Shown here: positions 22,940 through 33,965 of the stretch, one piece after another
Layout: every line of letters begins with the position of its first letter
Position numbering within the stretch: the first letter of the stretch is position 1
DNA from: Channallabes apus
Lineage: Eukaryota > Chordata > Actinopteri > Siluriformes > Clariidae
Length of the DNA: 64,000 nucleotides
Direction: 5' to 3'
Assembly: GCA_030522415.1 (NCBI GenBank)
Contig: CM060107.1
Span: 47,451,807-47,515,806 of the forward strand
The notes under the pieces: generated by a model
Databases searched by the model: none
Seen by the model: only the letters and a program-made list of their open reading frames with translations
What the model was told of the DNA's origin: nothing
Made by a program: the position numbers and the translations under genes

Positions 22940-23302
22940 ATTGACTCCTATGTTTAGAAAACCCTCTGCGCTGTGTCCATTTTAGCAGAATCACAGCAGC
23001 ACCTATATGAGTGCTTTAGTAGTGATGGTTAAAAGCATCAACACTAATCATGGTCAGTAATCACTTGGATTCTATGATCCTATATATATGAAGTGGTACA
23101 AGTTTACAACTGATATAAAACAGTTTTAAATAATATAACTGCTAATGTGTTATATCTTTTAGGAATACATTTAAAAATGTTAAAGTGGTAGTAGAAGCCT
23201 TAAGTTGGGAGCCCCCTAGTGACAGGGAGGAATTGGACACGACTAAATTAGGGAGAAAATCTGGAAAAAACGATAAATGAGCAATACAGTTACTGCATGT
23301 TT
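22940..23302. other. AT-rich intergenic, nothing recognised
   Basis: No gene or repeat boundary seen. Confidence 0.5.
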
Positions 23303-23333
23303 CATTCATTCATTCATCTTCTATACCGCTTTA
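23303..23333 (-). mobile_element. Minimal SINE family A insertion, 31-bp tail only (copy A8)
   Basis: Only the 3' tail (complement of AAAGCGGTATAGAAGATGAA and ATGA repeats) is present. It is flanked by a perfect 13-bp duplication TTACTGCATGTTT at 23290-23302 and 23334-23346. An extreme 5' truncation with an intact retroposition signature. Confidence 0.85.
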
Positions 23334-23346
23334 TTACTGCATGTTT

Positions 23347-23890
23347 TCTTATTATTTAAAACTGTAGTTAGAGGAAATAAAATCCCTTATAAACTAGTTA
23401 ACAGAAAAAATAATAACGGACGAAGAGAAAGAGCTGACATGTGCTAACCCCAGGTAAAATTATTTTACAATTTTTGAATTCCACTTGAAAGTAATCACTC
23501 ACCATATGAAGATGGAGATAATGATTCTCTCAAAGGCCAAAGCCATGGCTAAGTTAACAAGTGCCTATTAACAACAGTAATACATTCTCAGTACCTACTA
23601 ACCGACAAACACTACTCACTGTAAAAAATGGGCCAAAATATAATTCTGTCCCGAGTCTTCCATTAAAATCTCTCATTGCTTTCGGTGGCCGAATAAAACA
23701 AATGCTCCTGCCATGGCGAGTGACTTGTTTATTAGCCTGTGGTAATCATTTGTGGGCATGAATGTGTCAGAAAATGCATGAAGGTAGAAATCAAAGTCAG
23801 GGTTTTATTACAGAAATGACATCACTAATAAAAACAAAAACTGAAAGTCTAAAATACATGTCAAAATCCATTACTGGAGGAAAAAGGTGC
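23347..23890. other. Intergenic, nothing recognised
   Basis: No gene seen; short frames only. Confidence 0.5.
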
Positions 23891-23895
23891 AAACA

Positions 23896-24250
23896 TTCAC
23901 TCACTCATCTTCTGTACTACAGTACTTTATCCTGTATTCCAGGTCACAGAATAGGAGCCTATCCCAGAAGGCTTAGGGCACGGTACACCTTGGACAGGGT
24001 GCCAATCCATCACAGGGCACACACACACACATACACTCACACACTCATTCACACACTCTATGGTAAATTTGGGAACGGCAATTTGCCTAACCTGCAAATC
24101 ATTGAACTGCGGGAGGAAACCAGAGGAAACCCACCAAACACGGGGAGAACATGCAAACTCCATGCACACAGGGACGGGAATCGAGCCTGGCCGGGAATCG
24201 AACCCAGACCCTGGAGGTGCAAGGCGACAGTGCCAACCACTGCACCACCT
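23896..24250 (-). mobile_element. SINE family A, reverse orientation (copy A9)
   Basis: Tail at left, (CA)n inside, tRNA head at right with GTGCAGTGGTTGGC in sense orientation. Contains TACAGTA at 23918 where the family consensus has no extra 5 bp. Confidence 0.88.
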
Positions 24251-24679
24251 TTTTTTGGAAGTGCCGCCAGGGGCAAACACAATGGCTAAAAAGTAGCCAT
24301 GAGTAAGACATAAATCACTATGGCGTTGTTGTAGTAGGAAAATTTATTAAGAATAGGGTTGTACAATGTGGTCTGGTGTGAAGTCGAGTTGAAGTGATAT
24401 TTATTTTCCTAAAGCAGGATCTGAAGTGACTTAAATTGCTGCAATTGCAGTTTTCCCCCCTTTTTTTAGATGCTCCAAAAGCATTTTAGTTGCTGTGACC
24501 ACTTCAATTACAGTTCCTATGAAATATTTAGTTCCTCATCAGCTTGTTCTCGCTCTCTCTCTCTCCCTCTTTCTTCTTACCTTGTTACAGAAAACATCAC
24601 ACTGTTCTGTTAAACTCATTAATGTAAAGCTAAGACTTGAATTACAGTTTGAAATCCTATCGACGGTTCACTCACTCAC
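24251..24679. other. Intergenic, nothing recognised
   Basis: CT-rich patch near 24550; no gene. Confidence 0.5.
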
Positions 24680-25635
24680 TGTCACGTTCTGCTAGGTGTT
24701 GGACTGTGGGCTTGGTGTGGAGGCATAGATGCAGAGAGGATGCAGTGAAACATAAGAGTCTTTAATAATAGCAATAAACAAAAACCAAACATGAACAAAA
24801 GAAAGTTGGCGGGAACATTGGAGCATACTATAACAAACTCATAAGAAGCTAAAACATACACAGACTAGGGATTGCACAAACTGATATATAATACAGACAT
24901 GGGATACAAACTGGATGAGACAAGACACACTAAACAGACTAGAGGACTAAACACAAGGGACTATACATGCAAGGGATAAACACACACAAGACAGGCTTGG
25001 CTAGGCCTACTACCTGTTCTGCACATTAGCTGCTAAGCTAGCTAGTAACTAATCAGACCAATGGCTAAACAGGCTAGTAGCCTGAGACCCAAGGGATGAA
25101 CAGACAAGGTACACAGCAGACTAGGTATGAAACAGACTAAGAACTCTGAAGATTAGTTGCTAAACGGGTTAGTACCTAAACAGACTAAGCAGACAAGGAG
25201 ACTAGACAGATTATGATCTAAACATGTTAGTAGCACCCTCATTACAGACTAAGATCTAGACATGCAAAGGACGTTACTCACACAAAAGGGTAAACACAAA
25301 AGGCTAATTCTCCTAGAGGCTAATCCTGCTAGGAGACACAGCAACATACTAAATTAAGACAAATATAAACTTAACTTAAAAGCTCCAGAAACCAAAAGGC
25401 CAACTATAATGAAACCAACTGAAACAGAATCAGATAAAACAAAACCCACTTAATAGAACTGAAATTAAATTAATGCTCGACCCAGTTTCCCAGAACAAAC
25501 AGGTATTTATAACAATGCTAATGAGCTTCCTCAGTTCAGGTGAGCATCCGCATCACCGGACTGAGGAGCCTTCTGGGAAACTGAGTCTACGAACAAAACT
25601 ACATACTAATAAACACTGCCCTCTAGTGGGCAACA
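24680..25635 (-). mobile_element. Probable solo LTR (LTR-A), minus orientation
   Basis: In minus orientation it starts TGTTGCCCACTAGAGGG and ends CGTGACA, with a 5-bp flank CTCAC on both sides (24675-24679, 25636-25640). A TATAAATA box (complement at 25504-25511) lies about 125 bp in, and an ATTAAA signal (complement at 24761-24766) lies near the end. It shares layout and motifs with the LTR at 45509. The CTCAC flank is in a CTCAC-rich context, which weakens the duplication evidence. No internal retroelement genes adjoin it. Confidence 0.65.
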
Positions 25636-25637
25636 CT

Positions 25638-25732
25638 CACTCTCACTCATCGGCTATAATGCTTAATTCTGTATTCAGGGTTACGGGGGGGCTTGGAACC
25701 CTTGGACACACATACACTCATTCTATCAAAGG
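25638..25732 (-). mobile_element. SINE family A fragment (copy A10)
   Basis: Degenerate 3' portion in reverse: ATAATGCTTAATTCTGTATTC and GGGTTACGGGGGGGC match the tail region. Directly abuts LTR-A. Confidence 0.55.
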
Positions 25733-25784
25733 TTATGCAAAATGAATTATAAATTGTGAATAAGGCTCAGCAATGCAGATGAAT

Positions 25785-26062
25785 TTGGCATGGTGGTTTA
25801 GTGGTTAGCACTGTCGTCTTGCACCTCCAGGGTCCGGGTTCGGTTCCTGTCTCAGCGCCTCTGTGCATGGAGTTTGCATTTCTCCCTTTGCTTGGTGGGT
25901 TTCCTCCAAGTACTTTGGTTTTCTCCCACAATCCAAAGACACACAGATACAGATCAGGCTAATTGGCATTAACAAATGTGCGTGAATGAGAATGTGAATA
26001 TTGACCTAAAATGGGAATAAATACAATAGTAATCACCATTGCCCTTCACAGAGGATCCTACT
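25785..26062 (+). mobile_element. SINE family A, alternative tail (copy A11)
   Basis: Head GGTTTAGTGGTTAGCACTG, body, then the alternative tail. The final conserved CCTAGATG is CCTACTGTAGATG here (26059-26065), a 5-bp insertion at TA. Confidence 0.82.
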
Positions 26063-26065
26063 GTA
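26059..26065. other. TACTGTA scar with SINE paralogue controls
   Basis: Copy A11 reads CAGAGGATCCTACTGTAGATG. Copy A4 (11070) and copy A6 (17762, reverse) read AGGTTCCTAGATGG at the same point. The difference is exactly CTGTA after TA. Confidence 0.75.
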
Positions 26066-27117
26066 GATGTGCAGGTTCTATACAGTACTGTATATCCAAC
26101 TTGATCCTGATATAGGTGAGAGCTGGAGTCTACAGAGTTACAGCTATGACATAATGTATCATAGTCCGCTTGTTATAATCCCAGCAAAATTTAATTAGTT
26201 GAATACAGTTGTGAATTTTCATGACTCATACAGTGTGGGCTTCAGATAGGAGGACAAAATACAATGAGGGATGTGTGTGTGCAGGGCACAGTGCTTGTTT
26301 TCTCTAAAGTGTGACTTCATGACATAGGCTTACAGTATATCACTTCAATTTTTTTTGTTTATATTTTTGGTAACATGCTTTTTAATTCCATTCTCTTCAT
26401 TACTGTTGAAATAATTTTATAATTTTAATACTTGTTAAGCTACCACATGAGCTCAAATCACTGGAGTGTACTAAACACTAATTAAACACCCTTAAATTAC
26501 AGCAGGCTTTGCTTTGCATGGCATCATTCATGCTATTTTTTTTTCACAGCTGCAATACGACTTCACACCGCACCGTCAGCAGTGAGATAAGATCTGCTGT
26601 GACGAATAATCAGCACACTGCATCCTGCTTCCAAAAAAGCACCTTTCATCAGGCCAACAAATGGGTGCTTCTTTCCAACTGGCTTTTGCCTAGCTGCTTT
26701 CATTAAACACTAAAATGAGATTATTCCAGTGTTGCATTGAGGTTATAATGAGTACATAGTTCTTCCTCTGTCTACAGTCAGTGTCTAGGAGTCTAATTTG
26801 CATGTCACGTTTGGAAATCAAGAACCGCTCACAAAAAGAATTGACAATTACACTTGTTTTCACACACCAGCGATCGCAAAGTCACGACTTGGAAGCGAGG
26901 AACATGTGAGCTGTAAATCAACAGCGCCAACTTGGAGAAAAGACCGCGAGATTCATTTAAGACAAAATACAAGAGTAAAAAAAAAAAAGGACTGGATACT
27001 AAATATTATTATTTTATAATAATAAATTAATAAAGTGTTTATTGAAAAACACTTTGATAAGTATGCAAGGTTCAGGGTTGGACAAATGTAAAATTTAATA
27101 GCTATCCCATCCAGTTT
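26066..27117. other. Intergenic, nothing recognised
   Basis: No gene. Heptamers at 26081, 26086 (fused) and 26331. Confidence 0.5.
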
Positions 27118-27234
27118 TGACATCTGATTAGCCTGAGAAAACGATGGATGAGTTGCTGATGTTGATTAGCAATCCAAGCTTATGCTTATGTAAATTTCAT
27201 CCTAGCTACAGAATGGGGACAAATTATAAGTGCC
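27118..27234 (+). repeat. Duplicated segment, copy 1
   Basis: About 115 bp from GACATCTGATTAGCCTGAG to GAATGGGGACAAAT, closely matching 30500-30602. Unknown repeat or local duplication. Confidence 0.75.
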
Positions 27235-28339
27235 TTCATGTCCATCTTTTCTTAGCAACAAGCTTACAGCATATGTTATTGAGTGGTGTATTTACCACCT
27301 TAAAACAGTGATCCCTAGATACTACTGTACAGTATATGCTGATTAATCTAAAGAAAATACATTGCACTTTATATACTTTATACTGTACAGTATTACTCAT
27401 GCCTTGGTTCTAGATTGTTTAATGTTCATGCTGGGAGCAACCATGTCGATTTAATGTTAGTTGCTAAAATTGTAGTTTAGACGGTCCTGTGTGGAAATTA
27501 TTGTACATTTTTGTTAGAAATTATCTAACATCTTTTGGTGAAACAGTTGTTTAGTGTAAATCATTAGTTTGTAGCTGGCTTAGTCATATAATTTAGTTGC
27601 CCATTAATCTAAATATAGTTGGACGTTACAGTATATTAATGGCTGACATGATGTGATAATAAATGTCTCATGATTACAATAGTGTAACTATAATTATCGT
27701 TTAGATTATATGCACCCTGCTGAAAATTACTGATTAATTAGATTTTTTCTTTATAACAAATATGATTTATGCTGTTTTTCTGCTTCTTAAAAGCAGAAGT
27801 CTGGCTTTTTTCACTTTGTGCCCCAATTAAAGCAGAACCGAAAGTTTATTTTTATAATTTTTATCGATGCTTGCATTTTCTGTATTTTTTCCTCCAATAA
27901 AGTTCCTTAATTTCTTGCACTCTGTGTGTACGGGTTGTTCTTGGGTCACACTTTGCATACTTTTTCTTTAATTATCATTAAAACAAACATTATCATAAAC
28001 CACGTACTGTAGATATTACGAGTAGATATTATTAGTACATAATGATAAAATGTTAGTAAATATTATTGATATTGTTTTTTCTTTAGTTTTCTTGTCTGTT
28101 ACCTATCCCTTGTCTCCTGCCTGCGTGTTTTCTCACTTCCTCAATTTGTCGTGCAGGCGCCTTTTCTGTTTTTGTAGCGAGTTGGATCAAGGCCTCTTAG
28201 ACAGAGGCCTTCTGGGTATTTGGTACCTTACACTTGACTACAATTATAATTCAATAAAATTTTTCCACATGACACATTGAGAAAGTGCGTAGCCACTAGT
28301 AACCCATAGGCATTACCGTCACAAGCTACAAGAGGCGCT
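27235..28339. other. AT-rich intergenic with dense excision-scar heptamers
   Basis: Six heptamers, including two copies of the palindromic 12-mer TACTGTACAGTA only 58 bp apart (27323-27334, 27381-27392). No gene. Confidence 0.5.
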
Positions 28340-28715
28340 CAAGTCAAACTTGACGAAGTTTCTTGTGAAAGAAGATGTAATTCTGATTGACATTTACAGA
28401 TGACTTCAAGGACACGCCGATGATGAAACTTTTAGCTGTAGTGAAATGTTGGAATGGTGCAAACTCTTTAAAGAAGGTTGTATATCCATAAATGATGATA
28501 ACCCTGTGCTCGCTGAGGAGGCTTGGTGCCTACTGAAGTTCAATAACTTTCGCCAGCTTAAATTTTCTGATTATTCAACAACACCATTTGAACATTACAG
28601 GAACTTGGCTTTGAGTAATTCTTACAGTAAATCCCCATACAATTCTGACTTCACTACAAGTCATTTTTCACATGCCTGGGCCATTGAAGGAGTTCCCGGA
28701 AGGCTAGGGTAAATA
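28340..28715 (+). pseudogene. Mariner-type transposase remnant
   Basis: The N-terminal helix-turn-helix region is recognisable (KFLVKEDVILIDIY, then SCSEMLEWCKLFKEG) with one in-frame TGA between the two parts. After a large deletion, a C-terminal block resembling the mariner DD(34)D region is present (SPYNSDFTTSHF, then a frameshifted GPLKEFPEG). Catalytic acidic residues are mostly gone. Dead. Assignment is from family motifs. Confidence 0.6.
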
Positions 28716-28852
28716 AGGCAGTCTGATCATACTGTATCTCCGGCTTACTGGGAAAACTTTGTACCTTGATTGTCACAAATTTGCCTTACTTGATATTCAA
28801 TCATTGTTTATAAAATAAGCTGTATAAAATGCTGTTATACTGATTATAGGTA

Positions 28853-30472
28853 CAGTGGTGTGAAAAACTATTTGCCCCCTTCCTGATTTCTTATTCTTTT
28901 GCATGTTTGTCACACTTAAATGTTTCTGCTCATCAAAAACCATTAACTATTAGTCACAGATAACATAATTGAACACAAAATGCAGTTTTTAAATGAAGGT
29001 TTATGCTATTAAGGGAGAAAAAAAACTCCAAATCTACATGGCCCTGTGTGAAAAAGTGATTGCCCCCCTTGTTAAAAAATAACTTAACTGTGGTTTATCA
29101 CACCTGAGTTCAATTTCTGTAGTCACCCCCAGGCCTGATTACTGCCACACCTGTTTCAATCAAGAAATCACTTAAATAGGAGCTACCTGACACAGAGAAG
29201 TAGACCAAAAGCACCTCAAAAGCTAGACATCATGCCAAGATCCAAAGAAATTCAGGAACAAATGAGAACAAAAGTAATTGAGATCTATCAGTCTGGTAAA
29301 GGTTATAAAGCCATTTCTAAAGCTTTGGGACTCCAGCGAACCACAGTAAGAGCCATTATCCACAAATGGCAAAAACATGGAACAGTGGTGAACCTTCCCA
29401 GGAGTGGCCAGCCGACCAAAATTACGCCAAGAGCGCAGAGACAACTCATCCGAGAGGCCACAAAAGACCCCAGGACAACATATAAAGAACTGCAGGCCTC
29501 ACTTGCCTCAATTAAGGTCAGTGTTCACGACTCCACCATAAGAAAGAGACGGGGCAAAAACGGCCTGCATGGCAGATTTCCAAGGCGCAAACCACTTTTA
29601 AGCAAAAAGAACATTAAGGCTCGTCTCAATTTTGCTAAAAAACATCTCAATGATTGCCAAGACTTTTGGGAAAATACCTTGTGGACCGACGAGACAAAAG
29701 TTGAACTTTTTGGAAGGTGCGTGTCCCGTTACATATGGCGTAAAAGTAACACAGCATTTCAGAAAAAGAACATCATACCAACAGTAAAATATGGTGGTGG
29801 TAGTGTGATGGTCTGGGGTTGTTTTGCTGCTTCAGGACCTGGAAGGCTTGCTGTGATAGATGGAACCATGAATTCTACTGTCTACCAAAAAATCCTGAAG
29901 GAGAATGTCCGGCCATCTGTTCGTCAACTCAAGCTGAAGTGATCTTGGGTGCTGCAGCAGGACAATGACCCAAAACACACCATCAAATCCACCTCTGAAT
30001 GGCTGAAGAAAAACAAAATGAAGACTTTGGAGTGGCTTAGTCAAAGTCCTGACCTGAATCCTATTGAGATGTTGTGGCATGACCTTAAAAAGGCGGTTCA
30101 TGCTAGAAAACCCTCAAATAAAGCTGAATTACAACAATTCTGCACAGATGAGTGGGCCAAAATTCCTCCAGAGTGCTGTAAAAGACTCGTTACAAGTTAT
30201 CGCAAACGCTTGATTGCAGTTATTGCTGCTAAGGGTGGCCCAACCAGTTATTAGGTTCAGGGGGCAATTACTTTTTCACACAGGGCCATGTAGGTTTGGA
30301 TTTTTTTCTCCCTAAATAATAAAACCCCTCATTTAAAAACTGCATTTTGTGTTTACTTGTGTTATCTTTGATTAATAGTTAAATGTGTTTGATGATCAGA
30401 AACATTTTGTGTGACAAACATGCAAAAAGAATAAGAAATCAGGAGGGGGGCAAATAGTTTTTCACACCACTG
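28853..30472 (+). mobile_element. Tc1-like DNA transposon 2, ends CAG...CTG
   Basis: Inverted termini begin CAGTGGTGTGAAAAACTATT and mirror at 30450-30472, each abutting TA. The long inverted repeats (about 200 bp or more) are nearly identical and the element contains no TACAGTA/TACTGTA scar, so it is young. Its CAG ends predict an excision scar of exactly TACAGTA or TACTGTA. Confidence 0.95.
29232..30254 (+). pseudogene. Tc1/Sleeping Beauty-type transposase, one in-frame stop
   Basis: A 340-residue frame (family length 340) is interrupted only by TGA at codon 237 (29940-29942), between strand motifs RQLKLK and SWVLQQD. The paired-like helix-turn-helix region spans residues 1-110, with basic linker PRSGQPTK. 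The DD34E triad is intact: Asp153 (WTDETK), Asp244 (QQDNDPKH), Glu279 (LNPIEMLW). The TGA could have arisen by CpG decay of an Arg codon (inference). Otherwise the copy is remarkably well kept. Confidence 0.93.
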
Positions 30473-30499
30473 TATAACTGTCATCGGCATGATGATGAC

Positions 30500-30602
30500 A
30501 TCTGATTAACCTGAGGAAATGATGGATGACTTGCTGATTTTGATTAGCAATCCAAACTTATGCTTTTGTAAATTTCATCCTAGCTAAAGAATGGGGACAA
30601 AT
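30500..30602 (+). repeat. Duplicated segment, copy 2
   Basis: Matches 27118-27234 with about 10% differences by eye. It begins about 26 bp after the right end of Tc1 element 2. Confidence 0.75.
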
Positions 30603-31340
30603 CAGTATAACTGATATTTAGTGCTAGTGATGTGTCCATGTTTCTGAAAATAGGAAAACCACTGTAGTTCTGAAGAAATGGTCCAGCTCTTAGGTTTGTC
30701 CCTTTAGGAAGCGACCAAAACCCACCCTTCTTTCAAGAGGAACAACATAAATCCTAAAGCTTGAGCCATTAACGATCCAAAGAAGACACGAGAAAAGCCC
30801 TAATGCTCTAAACTGTGCAAGAGCAACACTTTGTCCTTCATGTAAACAAATCACATATGGAAAATAAATTAACCTAAATATGCATTTTAATGCATTAATA
30901 GGGAATAAGCTTATTAATAAGCTTAATATATTTACACCAACTTTGCCAGGATACATACACAGGGCAATATTACAACATAATATATTGTGTACTTTAGGTT
31001 GTTTCCTTAAAATGCAAATACAACCACAACAAAAAAACATCTATTAAACATCATTCATAGTCTGCCAGGCTGGGGAAACTGATTAATGCATTTGAGCCTG
31101 TGAATTTTAAATGCCCGCAGTCATGGAATATGTGGGTTGATAGTTTGCATGCTAATGTAATATTTAGGTTTAAAGGTTGTGCGTATCTATTTAATTAGAC
31201 AAGACTACCAAATTTAAAAAAAATATTAATTAAAAAGCTTAATGAAGTTATGCAACACCAGGCAACTCAATTAACTCTACACAACATGCGGTTACCCTTG
31301 CTGAGAACACCGTTATTTCTCTCTATGCTTAGAGTAAGTT
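30603..31340. other. Intergenic, nothing recognised
   Basis: A 116-codon minus frame (30690-31040) has no domain. AT-rich. Confidence 0.45.
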
Positions 31341-31560
31341 TAAGGGGTTAGTTAGGGGTTGGGGTTAGGGTAGAGTTAAAGTTATGGTTATAGGTTAGGA
31401 TATAGGTTAGGGATATGAGTTACAGTAGGGGTTAAGATTAGGGGTTAGGGTTAGAAATTAGTGTTACGGGGGTAGGGATATATTATGGGGTAGGGATATA
31501 CTGTATGGGTTAGGGGTTAGCATTTGTGTAGGATTAGCATTAGGGTTAGCAAGATCATTT
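31341..31560 (+). repeat. Degenerate telomere-like (TTAGGG/GGTTAG) repeat tract
   Basis: Repeated GGGGTTAG, GGTTAGGG and TAGGGTTAG units over about 220 bp, with variants and two scar heptamers (31421, 31499). Consistent with an interstitial telomeric-like array or a GGGTTA-rich satellite. Confidence 0.7.
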
Positions 31561-32815
31561 CATAGGTTACAGTGTACATCATAAATCAGTAAATACTACG
31601 AACTATTTAGTAATTACTACAGGTTATTCACTGATTATTCTGAAGTAGTAAAGCCCTGTCAGGAAACAGGAAATTGGCTGATTTATGTAAGACAGTACAG
31701 CACCCACTTTAGCATTTCGTTTTCCAATCGTTGATCTGCACTATGAAGTGAGCAATCTAGTTATCGTTTTTTGTTCTTTTAAAACATTTTAATATAGTCA
31801 GGTAAACTTTATGTTAAAAGACTAATTTAAAATGAGGTATCTCACACATTCACATTAGTTTAGCCAAACTGCTAATTTTATAGATGAGTAAAACTACGAG
31901 TAAATTTCACATACAGTAATATGTCAAACTGGTGTCACAGTATATATTTTTGTGCCAACATCTTTCACCCATATTTTCAGATCATCACAGAAAAACATGG
32001 GGGAGAAATTTTAAACAGGTTGAACCTCAACAGGGGGGAAACACATAAAAGAATGAACTGGTGGGATTTGTAGCTTTAAATAAGGAAGCATGGCCAGTCA
32101 TGTTCCCTCTTAAAATTAGCACATCTTTGTGTACTCTGTGAATAAAGAACATGCGTGAAGCTAATTAGGTGTAGTAGAGTGTTGCTAAAAGGAGGACCAA
32201 GGTCACACACTGAAGTCACCAGTGATTAAACCTAATTAACACCTCCCATTGTGCTGTTGTGACTAGTGTAACAATGCAGGGGGAATTTTGCTTCTAGTTC
32301 CACTGGGATGTTAATTCTGCTTGGTGTTTTATGTCGGTGAACATTCTTGTGTGAAATTTCATAACTGACTGATTAGGCATGTCTTGTGTAGACTGAATTA
32401 TTTTCACATGTAGAATTTATTTTCAACTTTAATTCATGATTTTATTGGTCTCATTTGTTTATTTTATTTCTATTTAATATATTTATTGCTTTTTATAACT
32501 TATAGTAAATCTCAGGTTTTTGTCCAGATGATTAATTGCAACTTTTGAATACACACGAAAACGTATTTGCAGAATATTTTTTATTTTTTGCATATAATTA
32601 TTTTCAAATGTGATTTTTTTACTTCAATATCTAATTTATATAATTTCAAAATACTGTAATTGAAATGTTAAATTTTTTATGTAATTTTTTTCATCTGACA
32701 TTTTCACACAAAACTACATCCATTTTTTTTCACAAAAAAAAGGTGATTTTTAAAAATGGATTTATCCTTTTAAAATTCTTATATCTTTATATTTACAGTA
32801 TATAGCGTTTTTATC
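31561..32815. other. AT-rich intergenic, nothing recognised
   Basis: No gene. TACAGTA/TACTGTA at 31912, 32652 and 32794. Confidence 0.5.
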
Positions 32816-33379
32816 AATGGTCATTGTCTCAAAGCAGCTTCACAAAAATGAAAAGAAAATGTATGGAAGTGTGTATGTGTGAGGAAAAATGTGATAATGA
32901 AATATCTATGTGTAATGAAATGTAATAATGAAAATGTCTCTGATGAGCAAGTCAAGGGTGAAGGCGACAGTGGCAAGGAACAACTTCCTGAGATGGCAAT
33001 AGGAAGAAACCTTGAGAGGAGCCGGACTCAACATTGAACCCATCCACATTTGGTTGATAATGGATGGAAATTATATAACATCATGTGTGTTATGCAGCTG
33101 AAAGTTCAATATAAAAGATGGGGTCTGGATCACTGGGAGCACAGGAGCAGCATGTGTAGCTCCAAACCATTATGAAGCAGAATCCAGCTGGAGCTGGTTC
33201 TTTTCTGGATGCCTCAGGATCTTCGCAGGGTTGACCTTTGTCTATATTAAGCTGGCACAATCTCCAGATGCCTGGAGATGGGTAGAAAAATAAAGAACAG
33301 GTGGAATTAGCGTAGTTACCATTTAGAATACAGTAGATGTACTGGAGTACGAGGTTATGGGATGAATTACGTGTATGCC

Positions 33380-33965
33380 AGATTAAAGAGATGCGCATTA
33401 AGTCTACTTTTAAACTGGGAAACTGCGTCTGAACACTGTCTGTAAGGCTATTCCAAAGCTTTGGAGGTAAATATGTAAGTACTGTAGGTAATGCTATTTT
33501 GTAATTAATTCTAAACTGAACAGGTAGCCAGTGCAGGGATGATAATATTGGGGTTATATGATCATATTTTCTGGATCTAGTGAGAATCCTGGCGGCTGCA
33601 TTTTGGACTAACTGTAGCTTGTTTATTGAGGATGCAGGACAACCACCTACAGTAGTAATGCATTACAATTGTCCAGTCTGGAGGTCATGAATGCACGAAC
33701 CAGCTTTTCTGCATCAGATATGGATAAGATGTTCCTAAGCTTGGCAATGATTATAAGGTGGGAAAAAGCTGTTTTTGTGATACTTGAAATATGATTTTCA
33801 AAGGACTGTCTAATATTACGCCCAGGTCTTTCACTGTCGAGCTGGTAGTACCAGTACATCCTTCTAAACGCAAGCTGAATTGTGAGAGCTGTTGTGCACT
33901 GGTTTTTGGGCCAATAATTAATATCTCTGTCTTACATTTAATAATAATAATAATTAATAATACAA
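33380..33965 (-). pseudogene. LINE reverse transcriptase C-terminal remnant
   Basis: Minus-strand pieces in order: KTEILIIGPK, TVKDLGVILDS, SDAEKLVRAFMTSRLDNCNALL, NAAARILTRSRKYDHITP, SSLHWLPVQFRINYK and PPKLWNSL. These match the thumb and C-terminal region of L2/Rex-type polymerases. Frame breaks separate them. One is caused by TACTGTA at 33648-33654: the extra 5 bp creates the stop after NALLL, and without them the frame would continue into GGCPASSINKLQLVQNAAAR. Confidence 0.8.
33648..33654. other. Scar heptamer that breaks an RT reading frame
   Basis: On the minus strand, TTACTACTGTAGGTGG. The stop TAG lies inside the heptamer. The L2-type coding frame is continuous on both sides only if the 5 bp CTGTA are ignored, so the heptamer is an insertion relative to the ancestral LINE. 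Confidence 0.75.

Larger units (their letters stand above)
32816..33965 (-). mobile_element. L2-like LINE 3' fragment
   Basis: In minus orientation: an RT C-terminal region, then a 3' segment with the fish-typical CCTTGAGAGGAGCCGGACTC block (+ strand 33011-33030). Ends at about 32818. 5'-truncated near 33965 against an AAT-rich tract. Confidence 0.75.

Noticed and set aside
24680..25635. Complete retrovirus-like element
   Set aside because: Only an LTR-like unit is present; no gag, pol or env sequence adjoins it.
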